DNA of 64,000 bases from Geodermatophilus saharensis (GTDB taxonomy: Bacteria > Actinomycetota > Actinomycetes > Mycobacteriales > Geodermatophilaceae), in the NCBI RefSeq assembly GCF_900188205.1, contig NZ_FZOH01000013.1, forward strand, positions 1-64,000, given 5' to 3'. Positions 53,353 to 62,081 of the stretch are shown here, one piece after another (positions within the stretch are counted from its first letter, which is position 1; each line of letters begins with the position of its first letter). The notes under the pieces were generated by a model. That model saw only the letters and a list, made by a program, of their open reading frames with translations, did no database searches and was not told the origin of the DNA. Position numbers and translations under genes: made by a program.

Positions 53353-54306
53353 GTGGTCGACGACGAACGGGACGGCGTCCGGCTGACCAGCCTCGACGCG
53401 CCGCTGGGCGACGGGCTCGAGGTCACCAAGGGCGACCTCCTCGACCACCTCGACCGCTTCGCCGACCGCCTGGTGCCCCAGCTGGCCGGCCGGCCCCTGA
53501 CGGTGAAGCGGGTGCGCCCGGGCCAGCAGCCGTTCGTGCAGCGCGACGTCCCCAAGGGCGCCCCCGGCTGGGTGCGCACCGTCCCCGTCTGGTCCTTCGG
53601 CGCGCACCGCGAGGTGCACCAGGTGCTCTGCGACGACCGCCGCACGCTGCTGTGGCTGGCCAACCAGCGCGCCGTGGAGTTCCACGTCCCCTTCTCCCGC
53701 GCCGGAGCGGAGACCGAGCCGACCGGGATCGTGCTCGACCTCGACCCGCCCGAGGACGCCGGGTTCGACGTCGTGGTGCAGGCGGCGGACCTGGTGCGGC
53801 GGGCGCTGGCCGACAGCGGGCTCGCGGGGGCGGTCAAGACCAGCGGGTCCAAGGGCGTGCACGTCGTCGTCCCGGTGAGCGGCGTGGGTCCCGAGGACGC
53901 CGCCGCCGCCACCCGCGCGCTGGCCGCCCGCGCCGCGGCGCTGGACCCCGACCTGGCGACCACCGCCTACATCAAGGAGGACCGGCACGGCCGGGTCTTC
54001 CTCGACTCCACCCGCTCGGGCTCCTCGACGATCGTCGCCGCCTACAGCCCGCGGATCCGCCCCGGCCTGCCGGTGTCGGCGCCGGTCGCCTGGGCGGACC
54101 TGCCGGCGCTGCGGCCCGGGGACGTCACCGTGCGGACGGCGGCGCAGCGGCTGGGCGACGGCGACCCGTGGACGGCGCTGCTGCCGGGCCCGCAGGACCT
54201 GCCCGCCGACCTGGTGACCGAGGGGCACACGATCCCGGTCGCCCGGGTGGCCGCGATGCACGAGGGCAAACGGCGGGCGCGGGCCAAGCGGGCCGCCGGG
54301 GACTGA
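53353..54306 (+). CDS. Stand-alone LigD polymerase domain (AEP primase-polymerase)
   Basis: 317 residues. The archaeo-eukaryotic primase motifs of bacterial NHEJ polymerases are present: GIVLDLDPPED (catalytic DxD, near residue 131), KTSGSKGVHVVVPV (near 158) and a third acidic Asp in RHGRVFLDSTRSGSSTIVAAYSPR (near 217). No ligase or nuclease domain is fused and no ku is nearby. In mycobacteria such PolD-type proteins act in repair, inserting ribonucleotides. It is an insertion relative to the mycobacterial Rv1339-rph order. The 43-bp gap upstream has no terminator. Confidence 0.9.
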   Translation: MVDDERDGVRLTSLDAPLGDGLEVTKGDLLDHLDRFADRLVPQLAGRPLTVKRVRPGQQPFVQRDVPKGAPGWVRTVPVWSFGAHREVHQVLCDDRRTLLWLANQRAVEFHVPFSRAGAETEPTGIVLDLDPPEDAGFDVVVQAADLVRRALADSGLAGAVKTSGSKGVHVVVPVSGVGPEDAAAATRALAARAAALDPDLATTAYIKEDRHGRVFLDSTRSGSSTIVAAYSPRIRPGLPVSAPVAWADLPALRPGDVTVRTAAQRLGDGDPWTALLPGPQDLPADLVTEGHTIPVARVAAMHEGKRRARAKRAAGD

Positions 54307-54407
54307 GGCACCGACGATCCGGGCGCCGTCGTCCACAGCCGGCCCGCCCGTCCACCGCCGGGCCGGCGTTCCGGCGTCCTGTCGGTGCCCGGTCGCAGGC
54401 TCCTGGC

Positions 54408-54893
54408 ATGACCACCGACCCGCAGACCACCGCCTGGCTCGACCAGGAGGACGCCCACCTCGCCGCCGTCATCCGCCGCGCGCGCTTCGCCGTGCAGTAC
54501 GTGGGGCCGGGTGACCTGCCCGACGAGCCCGCCTTCGGCTACACCATCGGGCTGTTCGGGCTGGGGCACCCGGAGCTGGTGGTCGCCGGGCTGGGCGCCA
54601 CGGCCACCCACGGGCTGCTCGACGCGGTGGCCGGGGAGGTCGTCGGCGGCCGGTCGCTGGTCCCCGGCGAGCTGCTCGAGGGGGCCGGCGGCCGGGCCGA
54701 CCTGGTGGTGGAGCAGTGCCCGAACCCCGGGGAGGTCCTGCTCGGTGCCAACCGCTGGTACCGGCGGCCGCCGGAGTACTCCGTGCCGGCCCTGCAGCTG
54801 ACGTGGGCCTCGCCGCCGGGCTGCTTCCCGTGGGACGCGGGCTGGGACGGCGGCCGCTCCGGCCAGCCGCGGCCGGGCACCTGGACGGCCTGA
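54408..54893 (+). CDS. DUF4262 family protein
   Basis: 161 residues. FAVQYVGPGDLPDEPAFGYTIGLFGLGHPELVVAGL is the characteristic block of DUF4262 proteins, and the C-terminal CFPWDAGWDGGRSGQPRPG is also typical. No signal peptide, no known catalytic residues. Function unknown. ATG at 54408; the gene converges on bcp with 16 bp between stops. Confidence 0.85.
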   Translation: MTTDPQTTAWLDQEDAHLAAVIRRARFAVQYVGPGDLPDEPAFGYTIGLFGLGHPELVVAGLGATATHGLLDAVAGEVVGGRSLVPGELLEGAGGRADLVVEQCPNPGEVLLGANRWYRRPPEYSVPALQLTWASPPGCFPWDAGWDGGRSGQPRPGTWTA

Positions 54894-54909
54894 CCCCGTG
54901 GGCCGGTGG

Positions 54910-55398
54910 TCAGGCCAGCCCGAGGTCGCGGCGCAGCTTGGCCACGTGCCCGGTGGCCTTCACGTTGTAGGCCGCCCGCTCGACCCGTCCCTCGGCGTCG
55001 ACGACGAACGTCGAGCGGATCACGCCCTGGACCTCCTTGCCGTACATCTTCTTGGTGCCGAACGCGCCGTAGGCGGTGAGCACCCGCTTGTCCGGATCGG
55101 AGACCAGGGTGATGCCCAGGCCCTCCTGCTCACGGAAGCGCTGCAGCTTCTCCGGCGGGTCGGGCGAGATGCCGATGATGTCGAGCCCGGCCTCGGCGAG
55201 CTCCCCGGCGGCGGCGGTGAAGTCGACCGCCTGGGTGGTGCAGCCGGGGGTCAGCGCGGCGGGGTAGCAGTAGACGATCACCCGGCGGCCGCGGTGGTCG
55301 GCGAGCGAGACCGGCCGGCCGTCGGCGTCGGGCAGCGTGAAGTCCGGCGCCGGGTCACCGGGCGCGAGGCGGACGGGAGCGGGCGCGGTCTCGGTCAT
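54910..55398 (-). CDS. bcp: Thiol peroxidase, BCP/PrxQ type
   Basis: 162 residues from ATG 55398. It reduces hydroperoxides. The peroxidatic Cys is in YPAALTPGCTTQ (near residue 48). The position five residues later, usually a resolving Cys, is Val (TTQAVDF), so this is a 1-Cys type that needs an external thiol. The thioredoxin-like fold motifs DFTLPDADGRPVSLADHRG and RSTFVVDAEGRV are normal. Confidence 0.92.
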   Translation of the reverse strand: MTETAPAPVRLAPGDPAPDFTLPDADGRPVSLADHRGRRVIVYCYPAALTPGCTTQAVDFTAAAGELAEAGLDIIGISPDPPEKLQRFREQEGLGITLVSDPDKRVLTAYGAFGTKKMYGKEVQGVIRSTFVVDAEGRVERAAYNVKATGHVAKLRRDLGLA

Positions 55399-55446
55399 GC
55401 CCGGCATCCTGCCGTGCCGGGCACGCCGGCCACAGCCAGGGGCGCG

Positions 55447-55851
55447 TCAGCCGCGCAGGAACGACAGCCGCACGTGGCGCTGCGGGTTGTCCCGGTTGGG
55501 GTCGACCAGGCAGATGCGCTGCCAGGTGCCCAGCTGCAGGCGGCCCTCGAGCACGGGCACCGTGGCGTGCGGCGGCACGAACGCCGGCAGCACGTGATCG
55601 CGGCCGTGCCCGGGACTGCCGTGCCGGTGCCGCCAGCGGTCGTCGCGGGGGAGCAGCTCGTCGAGCTGGGCGAGCAGGTCGTCGTCGCTGCCGGAGCCGG
55701 TCTCGATGATCGCCAGCCCCGCGGTGGCGTGCGGGACGAACACCTGCAGCAGCCCGTCGCCCTCGCCGCGGACGAACTCCTCGCACTCCCCGGTCAGGTC
55801 CACCACCGCCGGCACCCCGCCGGTCCGCACCGTCCGCAGCTCCGATCGCAT
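55447..55851 (-). CDS. YjbQ family protein (UPF0047)
   Basis: 134 residues from ATG 55851. [50 protein letters not shown] and [29 protein letters not shown] are the full family signature, with the conserved His cluster. YjbQ proteins are annotated as secondary thiamine-phosphate synthases on weak evidence; the physiological role is unclear. It diverges from rph. Confidence 0.92.
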   Translation of the reverse strand: MRSELRTVRTGGVPAVVDLTGECEEFVRGEGDGLLQVFVPHATAGLAIIETGSGSDDDLLAQLDELLPRDDRWRHRHGSPGHGRDHVLPAFVPPHATVPVLEGRLQLGTWQRICLVDPNRDNPQRHVRLSFLRG

Positions 55852-56006
55852 GACGACATCGTCGTCCTGCCGGACGAACCGCGGCCACGTGCCCTCCCCG
55901 GCCGCCGCGGAGCCGGACCGCCGCCCCGTCGCGGGACCCTCCGGGCTCCACTCCTCGACGGCATCGTGCGACCTCGACAGGGGGGAGCGGTCACCGCCGG
56001 CGTCGA

Positions 56007-56012
56007 TAGGCT
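56007..56012 (+). promoter_or_regulatory. Candidate -10 element upstream of rph
   Basis: TAGGCT lies 8 bp before the GTG at 56021; no ribosome-binding site is visible, so a leaderless or near-leaderless mRNA is likely. Confidence 0.4.
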
Positions 56013-56020
56013 CGGCGTCC

Positions 56021-56743
56021 GTGACCCGCCCCGACGGCCGCACGGCCGACCAGCTCCGCCCGGTGACCATCACCCGCCACTGGCTCGACCACGCCGAGGG
56101 CTCGGTGCTCGTCGAGTTCGGCCGCACCCGCGTGCTGTGCGCCGCCAGCGTCACCGAGGGCGTCCCGCGCTGGCGCCGGGGATCGGGGCTGGGCTGGGTC
56201 ACCGCCGAGTACGCGATGCTGCCGCGGGCCACCCACACCCGCGGCGACCGCGAGTCGGTCAAGGGACGCATCGGCGGGCGCACCCACGAGATCAGCCGGC
56301 TCGTCGGCCGCTCGCTGCGCGCCGCGGTCGACCTCGGCGCGCTCGGGGAGAACAGCATCGCCATCGACTGCGACGTCCTGCAGGCCGACGGCGGCACCCG
56401 GACGGCGGCCGTCACCGGCGCCTACGTCGCCCTCGCCGACGCCGTCGGCTGGCTGGCCGACCGGAGGAAGCTGGCGAAGAAGACCGCGCTCGTGCAGTCG
56501 GTGGCCGCGGTGAGCGTGGGCGTCGTCGACGGCGAGCCCCGGCTGGACCTCGCCTACGAGGAGGACGTGAAGGCCGGCACCGACATGAACGTCGTCTGCA
56601 CCGGCGAGGGCGGGTTCGTCGAGGTGCAGGGCACCGCCGAGGGCGCCGTCTTCGACCGGGCCACCCTCGACCGGCTGCTCGACCTCGCCGTCGCCGGCTG
56701 CGCCGACCTCACCCGCGTCCAGACCGAGGCCCTCGCGCGATGA
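56021..56743 (+). CDS. rph: Ribonuclease PH
   Basis: 240 residues from GTG 56021. A phosphorolytic 3'-5' exoribonuclease that trims tRNA 3' ends. [15 protein letters not shown] at the start, [33 protein letters not shown] and [23 protein letters not shown] (phosphate-binding) are diagnostic, and [23 protein letters not shown] holds the metal site. Its stop overlaps the rdgB ATG by 4 bp. The pair and its position after the Rv1339 homologue match mycobacteria. Confidence 0.96.
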   Translation: MTRPDGRTADQLRPVTITRHWLDHAEGSVLVEFGRTRVLCAASVTEGVPRWRRGSGLGWVTAEYAMLPRATHTRGDRESVKGRIGGRTHEISRLVGRSLRAAVDLGALGENSIAIDCDVLQADGGTRTAAVTGAYVALADAVGWLADRRKLAKKTALVQSVAAVSVGVVDGEPRLDLAYEEDVKAGTDMNVVCTGEGGFVEVQGTAEGAVFDRATLDRLLDLAVAGCADLTRVQTEALAR

Positions 56744-57348
56744 CCCGACTGCTCCTCGCCACCCGCAACGCCGGCAAGCTCGCCGAGCTCCAGCGCCTGC
56801 TGGCCGGCGCCGTCCCCGGCGTGCAGGTCGTCGGCCTGCGCGACGTCCCCGACTACCCCGAGGCCCCCGAGACCGGCGCCACCTTCGCCGAGAACGCGCT
56901 GCTCAAGGCCCGCGAGGCGGTCCGGTACACCGGCCTGCCCGCCGTCGCCGACGACTCCGGCATCGCCGTCGACGCCCTCAACGGCATGCCCGGCGTGCTC
57001 TCGGCGCGCTGGTCGGGCCGGCACGGCGACGACCCGGCGAACACCGCGCTGCTGCTGGCCCAGCTCGCCGACGTCCCCGACGAGCGGCGCGGCGCGGCCT
57101 TCGTCTGCGCCGCCGCCCTCGTCACCCCCGACGGCGCCGAGTCGGTGCTGGAACGGCAGTGGCGGGGCCGGGTGGTGCGCGAGCCGCGCGGCAGCAACGG
57201 CTTCGGCTACGACCCGGTCTTCCGGCCCGACGGCCTGGAGGTCACCGCCGCCGAGCTCGAGCCCGCGGAGAAGGACGCCCGCAGCCACCGGGGGCAGGCC
57301 TTCGCCGCGCTGGTCCCGGAGGTGGCGCGGGTCCTGCGCGCCGCCTGA
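56740..57348 (+). CDS. rdgB: XTP/dITP diphosphatase (non-canonical purine NTPase)
   Basis: 202 residues. It hydrolyses XTP, ITP and dITP to protect nucleic acids. [58 protein letters not shown] and [11 protein letters not shown] are the complete family signature (Asp of DDSG and Lys of NxGK). The end [12 protein letters not shown] is also standard. It starts inside the rph stop codon (ATGA). Confidence 0.96.
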   Translation: MTRLLLATRNAGKLAELQRLLAGAVPGVQVVGLRDVPDYPEAPETGATFAENALLKAREAVRYTGLPAVADDSGIAVDALNGMPGVLSARWSGRHGDDPANTALLLAQLADVPDERRGAAFVCAAALVTPDGAESVLERQWRGRVVREPRGSNGFGYDPVFRPDGLEVTAAELEPAEKDARSHRGQAFAALVPEVARVLRAA

Positions 57349-57428
57349 GAGCCCTCCGGGCGACCGCCGGCCGACGTAGGGTGCCGCCCGCGACGGGCAC
57401 GGGCGCCCGCGGGAGGAACGGGGGCCGC

Positions 57429-58514
57429 GTGGACCGGCGGGTGTGGATCGGGGCGCTGCGACCGGGACCGGTCGGCTACCGGCGCACCGAGGTGCTGCGC
57501 GGAGGGCTCGGCGCGCTGCTGGGCATCGCGCTGGCCGGGGTCAGCGCGCACGCGGTCCCGGGCGGGCCGGTGGGCCTGCCCTGGATCGTCGCGCCGATGG
57601 GCGCCACCGCCGTCCTGCTCTTCGCCGCGCCCGCCAGCCCGCTGGCCCAGCCCTGGCCGGTGCTCGTGGGCAACACGCTGTCCACGCTCGTCGGCGTCGC
57701 CGCCGGCAAGCTGCTCGACGACGTCACGCTGGCCGCCGCCGTCGCCGTCGGGGTGGCGATCCCGGTGATGATGCTGCTGCGCTGCGTGCACCCCCCGGGC
57801 GGGGCGTGCGCGCTGTTCGCCGCCGTCGGCACCGCCGCGGTGGCCGACCACGGCTGGGCGTTCGCGCTGTGGCCGGTCGGCGTCGACACCGTCGTGCTGC
57901 TGGCGGTCGCGACGCTGGTCAACAACCTCACCGGCCGGCCCTACCCGCACGTGCCCGACCCCCCGGCGCCGCCACCGGGCACCGACCCCCCGCCGACCAG
58001 CCGGGTCGGGTTGCAGCCCGAGGACGTCCGCGCCGCGATGGAGCGCCTCGACCGCGGCCTCGACGTCATGCCCGGCGACGTGCTGGCGCTGGTCCGCGAC
58101 GCCGAGGCACACGCGCTCGACCGCCGGCTCGGGCAGCTGCGGGTCGGGGCGCTGATGGCCCGCGACGTCCGCACCGTGCAGCCGCAGGAGACGCTCTACC
58201 GCGCGCGGATGCTGATGAACCAGCACGCGGTCAAGGCGCTGCCGGTGGTCACCGGCGACGGGCACGTGGTCGGCATCGTCACCGTCCACGACCTGTTCAA
58301 CACCGACATCGTGGCCTTCACCCCGGTGGCGGAGGTGATGACCAGCCCGGTGAGCACCGTCGGCGTCGACACGCCCGTCTCGGAGCTGGTCGGCCTCATG
58401 GCCGACCGGGGACTGCGCCACCTGCCGGTGGTCGACGACGACGGCCGGCTGGCCGGGATCGTCACGCGTGCGGAGCTGGTCGCCGTCCTGCACCGGGCCC
58501 TCGTCGGCTCCTGA
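57429..58514 (+). CDS. HPP family membrane protein with CBS pair
   Basis: 361 residues from GTG 57429. N-terminal HPP domain (about 20-165): four hydrophobic segments with VAPMGATAVLLFAAPASPLAQPW and the namesake CVHPPGGACALF. A Pro-rich linker (about 175-195) leads to two CBS domains (about 237-361; VGALMARDVRTVQPQETLYRA and VAEVMTSPVSTVGVDTPVSE). HPP proteins have been linked to nitrite transport in chloroplasts; CBS domains usually bind adenosine nucleotides, suggesting energy-sensing control. Confidence 0.88.
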   Translation: MDRRVWIGALRPGPVGYRRTEVLRGGLGALLGIALAGVSAHAVPGGPVGLPWIVAPMGATAVLLFAAPASPLAQPWPVLVGNTLSTLVGVAAGKLLDDVTLAAAVAVGVAIPVMMLLRCVHPPGGACALFAAVGTAAVADHGWAFALWPVGVDTVVLLAVATLVNNLTGRPYPHVPDPPAPPPGTDPPPTSRVGLQPEDVRAAMERLDRGLDVMPGDVLALVRDAEAHALDRRLGQLRVGALMARDVRTVQPQETLYRARMLMNQHAVKALPVVTGDGHVVGIVTVHDLFNTDIVAFTPVAEVMTSPVSTVGVDTPVSELVGLMADRGLRHLPVVDDDGRLAGIVTRAELVAVLHRALVGS

Positions 58515-58604
58515 CCCCTCCGGGTGACCCCGGCCGGCCGGGCTCCACCGCCGCCGGCCGGCTGCCGAAGCCCTGCTCGATGACCGACGTCGGAGGGACA
58601 CGGC

Positions 58605-59822
58605 ATGGCGGAGGACAGCGGGACGGCGCGTGCCCGGCTGGTGGTGCTGATCCCGGCGCACGACGAGGCCGCGAACATCGGGGTCACGCTGACCGCGCTG
58701 CAGCAGCAGACCCGGCGTCCGGACCGGGTGGTCGTCATCGCCGACAACTGCAGCGACGACACGGTGGAGATCGCGCGGGCGCACGGCGCCGAGGTCTACG
58801 AGACGGTGGGCAACACCGACAAGAAGGCCGGCGCGCTCAACCAGGCCATCGTGCAGCGCTTCCGCCGCACCGCCGACAGTGACCGCCGCGGGGCCTCCGA
58901 GGACCCCCGGCGCGGCCCCGACCGCCGCCGTCCCCGGGCGGGCTGGGCCGACGGGGACGACGACGTCCCGGCCGGCACCTCACCCGACCTGCGCGACGAC
59001 GACCACGTCCTGGTGATGGACGCCGACACCGAGCTCGCCCCGCGCTTCCTCGAGGTGGCCGCGGCCAGCCTCGACAGCTCGCCGCGGATCGGGGCGGCCG
59101 GCGGGCTGTTCTACGGCCACCCCGGCAGCGGCGTGCTGGGCCAGCTGCAGCGCAACGAGTACCTCCGCTACAGCCGCGACGTCGCCCGCACCGGCCGCGT
59201 CATGGTGCTCACCGGCACCGGCACGCTGTTCCGGGTGCGGGCGCTGCGGGAGGTCGCCGCGGCGCGCGGCAGCACGCTGCCGGGCACCCGCGGCCAGGTC
59301 TACGACACCCTCGCCCTCACCGAGGATAACGAGCTCACCCTCGCGCTGAAGAACCTCGGCTGGCGGCTGACCAGCCCGTCGGCGTGCGCGGTGGTCACCG
59401 AGATCATGCCGACCTGGGCGGACCTGTGGAAGCAGCGGATGCGGTGGCAGCGTGGTGCCCTGGAGAACCTGCGGCACTACGGCCTGTCCCGGGTCACCCT
59501 GCGCTACTGGGGACAGCAGGTGGGCATCGGCCTCGGCGTCCTGGCCTTCCAGGCCTACCTGCTGCTCACCGTGCTGGTCCTGGCCCGGGACGGCGGCCTG
59601 ACCCTCGACCCGTTCTGGGGGTCGGTCGGCCTGGTCTTCCTCGCCGAGCGCCTGGTCACCGTCCGCCGTGGCGGGTGGCGCGCCCTGCTCCTGGCCCTGC
59701 CACTGCTGGTGGAGCTGGTCTACGACCTGTTCATCCAGGCGGTGTTCGTGCGCTCGCTGCTCGACGTCGTCCGCCGCCGCGAGGCCACCTGGCACCACGT
59801 CGCCGCACCGGCGACTCCCTGA
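58605..59822 (+). CDS. Family 2 glycosyltransferase, membrane bound
   Basis: 405 residues. Catalytic motifs: DNCSDDT (UDP-binding), MDADTEL (DxD), TEDNELT and QRMRWQRG (the Q/RxxRW motif of processive GT2 enzymes); three membrane segments follow (about 305-325, 333-350, 360-385). Between KAGALNQ and MDAD lies an unusual Arg/Asp-rich insert of about 45 residues (DRRGASEDPRRGPDRRRPRA and more). Resembles N-acetylglucosaminyl or hyaluronan-type synthases; the product, an envelope polysaccharide, is inferred. CGGAGGGAC precedes the ATG. Confidence 0.9.
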   Translation: MAEDSGTARARLVVLIPAHDEAANIGVTLTALQQQTRRPDRVVVIADNCSDDTVEIARAHGAEVYETVGNTDKKAGALNQAIVQRFRRTADSDRRGASEDPRRGPDRRRPRAGWADGDDDVPAGTSPDLRDDDHVLVMDADTELAPRFLEVAAASLDSSPRIGAAGGLFYGHPGSGVLGQLQRNEYLRYSRDVARTGRVMVLTGTGTLFRVRALREVAAARGSTLPGTRGQVYDTLALTEDNELTLALKNLGWRLTSPSACAVVTEIMPTWADLWKQRMRWQRGALENLRHYGLSRVTLRYWGQQVGIGLGVLAFQAYLLLTVLVLARDGGLTLDPFWGSVGLVFLAERLVTVRRGGWRALLLALPLLVELVYDLFIQAVFVRSLLDVVRRREATWHHVAAPATP

Positions 59823-59871
59823 TCCCCGCCGCCGGCCCGGCGGCGACCCGACCCCCAGGAGGGAGGTGCAC

Positions 59872-60033
59872 GTGTACAGCAAGGCGGGTTACGTGACCGC
59901 CAGCGGCGTGGGCGGCTCGACCGCCCTGGCCTACACCGGCTTCAACGCCCTGGCGTGGGTGGTAGCCGGCGTGACGCTGGTCTTCGCCGGGATGGCGCTG
60001 CTGAAGCTGGTCCCGCGCCGGTCGCGGGGCTGA
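59872..60033 (+). CDS. 53-residue LAXTG-type membrane mini-protein
   Basis: 53 residues from GTG 59872 with AGGAGGG about 8 nt upstream (GTG 59866 adds two residues). A short Gly/Ser/Ala N terminus is followed by LAYTG (residues 19-23), a hydrophobic span (26-46) and a basic end PRRSRG. That is the full layout of a sortase signal of the LAXTG kind used by class E sortases, but with almost no protein in front and no signal peptide. Sortase processing is inference. It follows the glycosyltransferase by 49 bp. Confidence 0.7.
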   Translation: MYSKAGYVTASGVGGSTALAYTGFNALAWVVAGVTLVFAGMALLKLVPRRSRG

Positions 60034-60037
60034 CGGG

Positions 60038-60940
60038 TCAGGACGCCGGCGCGGCTCCCGCGCCGCCGTCCGTCCCGGTCCCGGACTGCGATCCGGATCC
60101 CGAACCGGATCCCGAACCGGATCCCGAGCCGGATCCCGAACCGGATCCCGAGCCGGTCTGCGGTGCCTGCGTCGAGGGCTCGGCGGGAGCGGTCTGCCCG
60201 CTCCCGCCGTCCTCGTCGGACCCGGTGCCGTCCTCGCCGTCGCTCGGCGTGGCCGGCGCGGACTGCCCGGCCTCCTCCGGCTCCTCCGTGGGGGCCGTGG
60301 ACTCCCCGGTGTCGTCGCCGGGCTGCGGGGTCTGCGTCGCGGGGGCCTCGGTGGGGGTCCCGTCGGCGGGGTCGGTCTCCGCCGGGTCCGACGGCGTGGT
60401 GTCCCGCGACGACGAGACGGTCGACAGCTCGCCGATCGTGGTGGACGACGACGAGTCCTCCGTGCCGCCGACCAGCGCCGACACCGGCTGCTTGCCGACC
60501 AGCTCGACGCCGGTGACGATCGCCATGGCGACCGCGAAGACGGCGACGGCGTACACCGCGACCCGCGACCAGCGGGGCCGGCGGCGCGGAGCCGGGGCGC
60601 GGCGCGGGTCGAGCGCGGCGGGCAGCACCTTGGTGGCGGCGGTGGCGTCGTCGGCGGCGGCAGGGGCCGGACGGGTGTCCTGCCGCTCGCGGGTCCGCTT
60701 CAGCCGCTCGGCGGTGCGGTCGAGGGAGGCGGTGTAGAGGGCCGACCCGACGGTGCTCACCACGCTGACGAGCGCCGCGCCGATGACGGTGCCGGCCACC
60801 CCGAAGAAGGAGGCGGCCACCGCGGCGGACACCGCGGCGAGGGCGCCGGCGACCACCTGCTTGACGGAGAGGGTGGTGCGCGGGGGCTTCTCGGGGGCCT
60901 GGTCGGGACGCGGCTGGATCTCGGTGCGCGGGGAGGACAT
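60038..60940 (-). CDS. Membrane protein with Gly-Ser repeat tail
   Basis: 300 residues from ATG 60940. A cytoplasmic N terminus, a hydrophobic Ala/Val-rich span (about 28-62; GALAAVSAAVAASFFGVAG), a basic region (about 65-120), a second membrane segment (VAVYAVAVFAVAMAIVTGVELV) and a long extracytoplasmic Ser/Thr/Pro/Glu-rich tail ending in a (GS)n stretch. No enzyme domain. The tail looks like a flexible wall-spanning linker. It converges with the mini-protein 4 bp away. Confidence 0.72.
   Translation of the reverse strand: MSSPRTEIQPRPDQAPEKPPRTTLSVKQVVAGALAAVSAAVAASFFGVAGTVIGAALVSVVSTVGSALYTASLDRTAERLKRTRERQDTRPAPAAADDATAATKVLPAALDPRRAPAPRRRPRWSRVAVYAVAVFAVAMAIVTGVELVGKQPVSALVGGTEDSSSSTTIGELSTVSSSRDTTPSDPAETDPADGTPTEAPATQTPQPGDDTGESTAPTEEPEEAGQSAPATPSDGEDGTGSDEDGGSGQTAPAEPSTQAPQTGSGSGSGSGSGSGSGSGSGSGSQSGTGTDGGAGAAPAS
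60095..60154 (-). repeat. Five tandem 12-bp repeats coding for Gly-Ser
   Basis: Five units of GGATCCCGAACC or GGATCCCGAGCC (plus strand), encoding repeated GSGS in the membrane protein tail. It contains repeated BamHI-like GGATCC sites. Such arrays change length readily by slippage. Confidence 0.85.
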
Positions 60941-61151
60941 GGGCTCCGACGGGGTCGAGGACGTGCAGGGAAGAGGACCACCCGGCGACCTCGTCGTAGC
61001 ACCGGGCGGTCCGGTCGACACTACGTGGTCGCGGGTGGACCCGCAGTCGCGTTCCCGGGGGCCGGTGGCTCCCACCAGCGGGAACGCCGCCGGTGTGATC
61101 CTCGTCGCGGTCGGCCGCGTGGACCGGCCCGGCGCTGGGCACCGCTGCGGC

Positions 61152-62072
61152 GTGCGAGTGGGCATCACGGCGGTGCGGCGGCTCCGGTTCGACGACGGGA
61201 CGCCGGTGACCGCGGCATCGGGCATCGCACCGCTCGGGGACGGCTGGCTCGTCGCCCAGGACGACGCCACGCACGCGGCCTGGCAGCGCCCGGACGGGGT
61301 GGCGCGCCTGCGCCTGCTGCCCCCCGTCGAGGGCCTCGACCGGTTCTCCGAGGCCGCGGGCACCAAGCACCTCAAGCCCGACCTCGAGGTGGCCTGCCCG
61401 GTGGAGGCCGACGGCCTCCCGGGCGTGCTGCTGCTGGGCTCCGGGTCGGCGGCGCGCCGCACCCGCGGCGTCCTCGTCACCCTCGACGGCGACCGGCCCG
61501 ACGTGCGGGCCGCGGACCTCGCGCCGCTCTACGGCGCCGTCGCCGAGCGCCTCGGCGTGCCGGTCGCGCAGCTCAACCTGGAGGGCGCCAGCCGCGCGGG
61601 GGACGTGCTGCGCTGGTACCAGCGGGGCAACCTGGCCGCCGGCGTGGCCAACGCCGGGGTCGAGGTGCCGCTGGAGGCCCTGGTCGCCGTGCTGCTCGGC
61701 CGGGCCGGCGCCGGGACGGTGCCCCTGGGTGCCGCGCACGTCCTGGAGCTCGGGGAGGTGGCCGGCGTCGGCCTGGCGGTCACCGACGCGATCGCGCTGC
61801 CCGACGGCCGCGAGCTGCTCGCGGCCGCCGCCGAGGACACCCCCAACCCGGTCGACGACGGCCCGGTGGTGGCCACCGCCCTCGTGCTCGCCGACGGTGG
61901 CCGGGTGCTCGACGTGACGCCGCTGCCGGAGGTGGACGGCCAGGTGGTCAAGGTGGAGGGGCTGGCGCTGCGCGGGACCGACGGCGCCGCGGTGCACCTG
62001 GTCGCGGTGGTCGACGCCGACGACCCGGAGCTGCCCTCGCCGCAGGTGGACCTCACCGTCACCCCTGGCTGA
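61152..62072 (+). CDS. Uncharacterised protein (possibly beta-propeller-like)
   Basis: About 306 residues from GTG 61152; GTG 61158 is an alternative, and the in-frame sequence further upstream looks non-coding. Blocks include VTAASGIAPLGDGWLVAQDD, RFSEAAGTKHLKPDLEVA, VPVAQLNLEGASRAGDVLRWYQRG and VVKVEGLALRG. Repeated strand-turn patterns with LVAQDD/LLLGSGS suggest a propeller-like fold, and the family seems common in actinobacteria and bacteroidetes without assigned function. No signal peptide. The 211 bp between it and the divergent gene at 60940 hold no recognised signal. Confidence 0.65.
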   Translation: MRVGITAVRRLRFDDGTPVTAASGIAPLGDGWLVAQDDATHAAWQRPDGVARLRLLPPVEGLDRFSEAAGTKHLKPDLEVACPVEADGLPGVLLLGSGSAARRTRGVLVTLDGDRPDVRAADLAPLYGAVAERLGVPVAQLNLEGASRAGDVLRWYQRGNLAAGVANAGVEVPLEALVAVLLGRAGAGTVPLGAAHVLELGEVAGVGLAVTDAIALPDGRELLAAAAEDTPNPVDDGPVVATALVLADGGRVLDVTPLPEVDGQVVKVEGLALRGTDGAAVHLVAVVDADDPELPSPQVDLTVTPG

Positions 62073-62081
62073 GCGGCCGGG

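Noticed and set aside
53353-54306. A complete NHEJ system
   Set aside because: Only the polymerase domain is present; no ku, ligase domain or phosphoesterase domain is encoded nearby.
60095-60154. A regulatory iteron array
   Set aside because: The 12-bp units are in frame and encode a Gly-Ser linker in a membrane protein.
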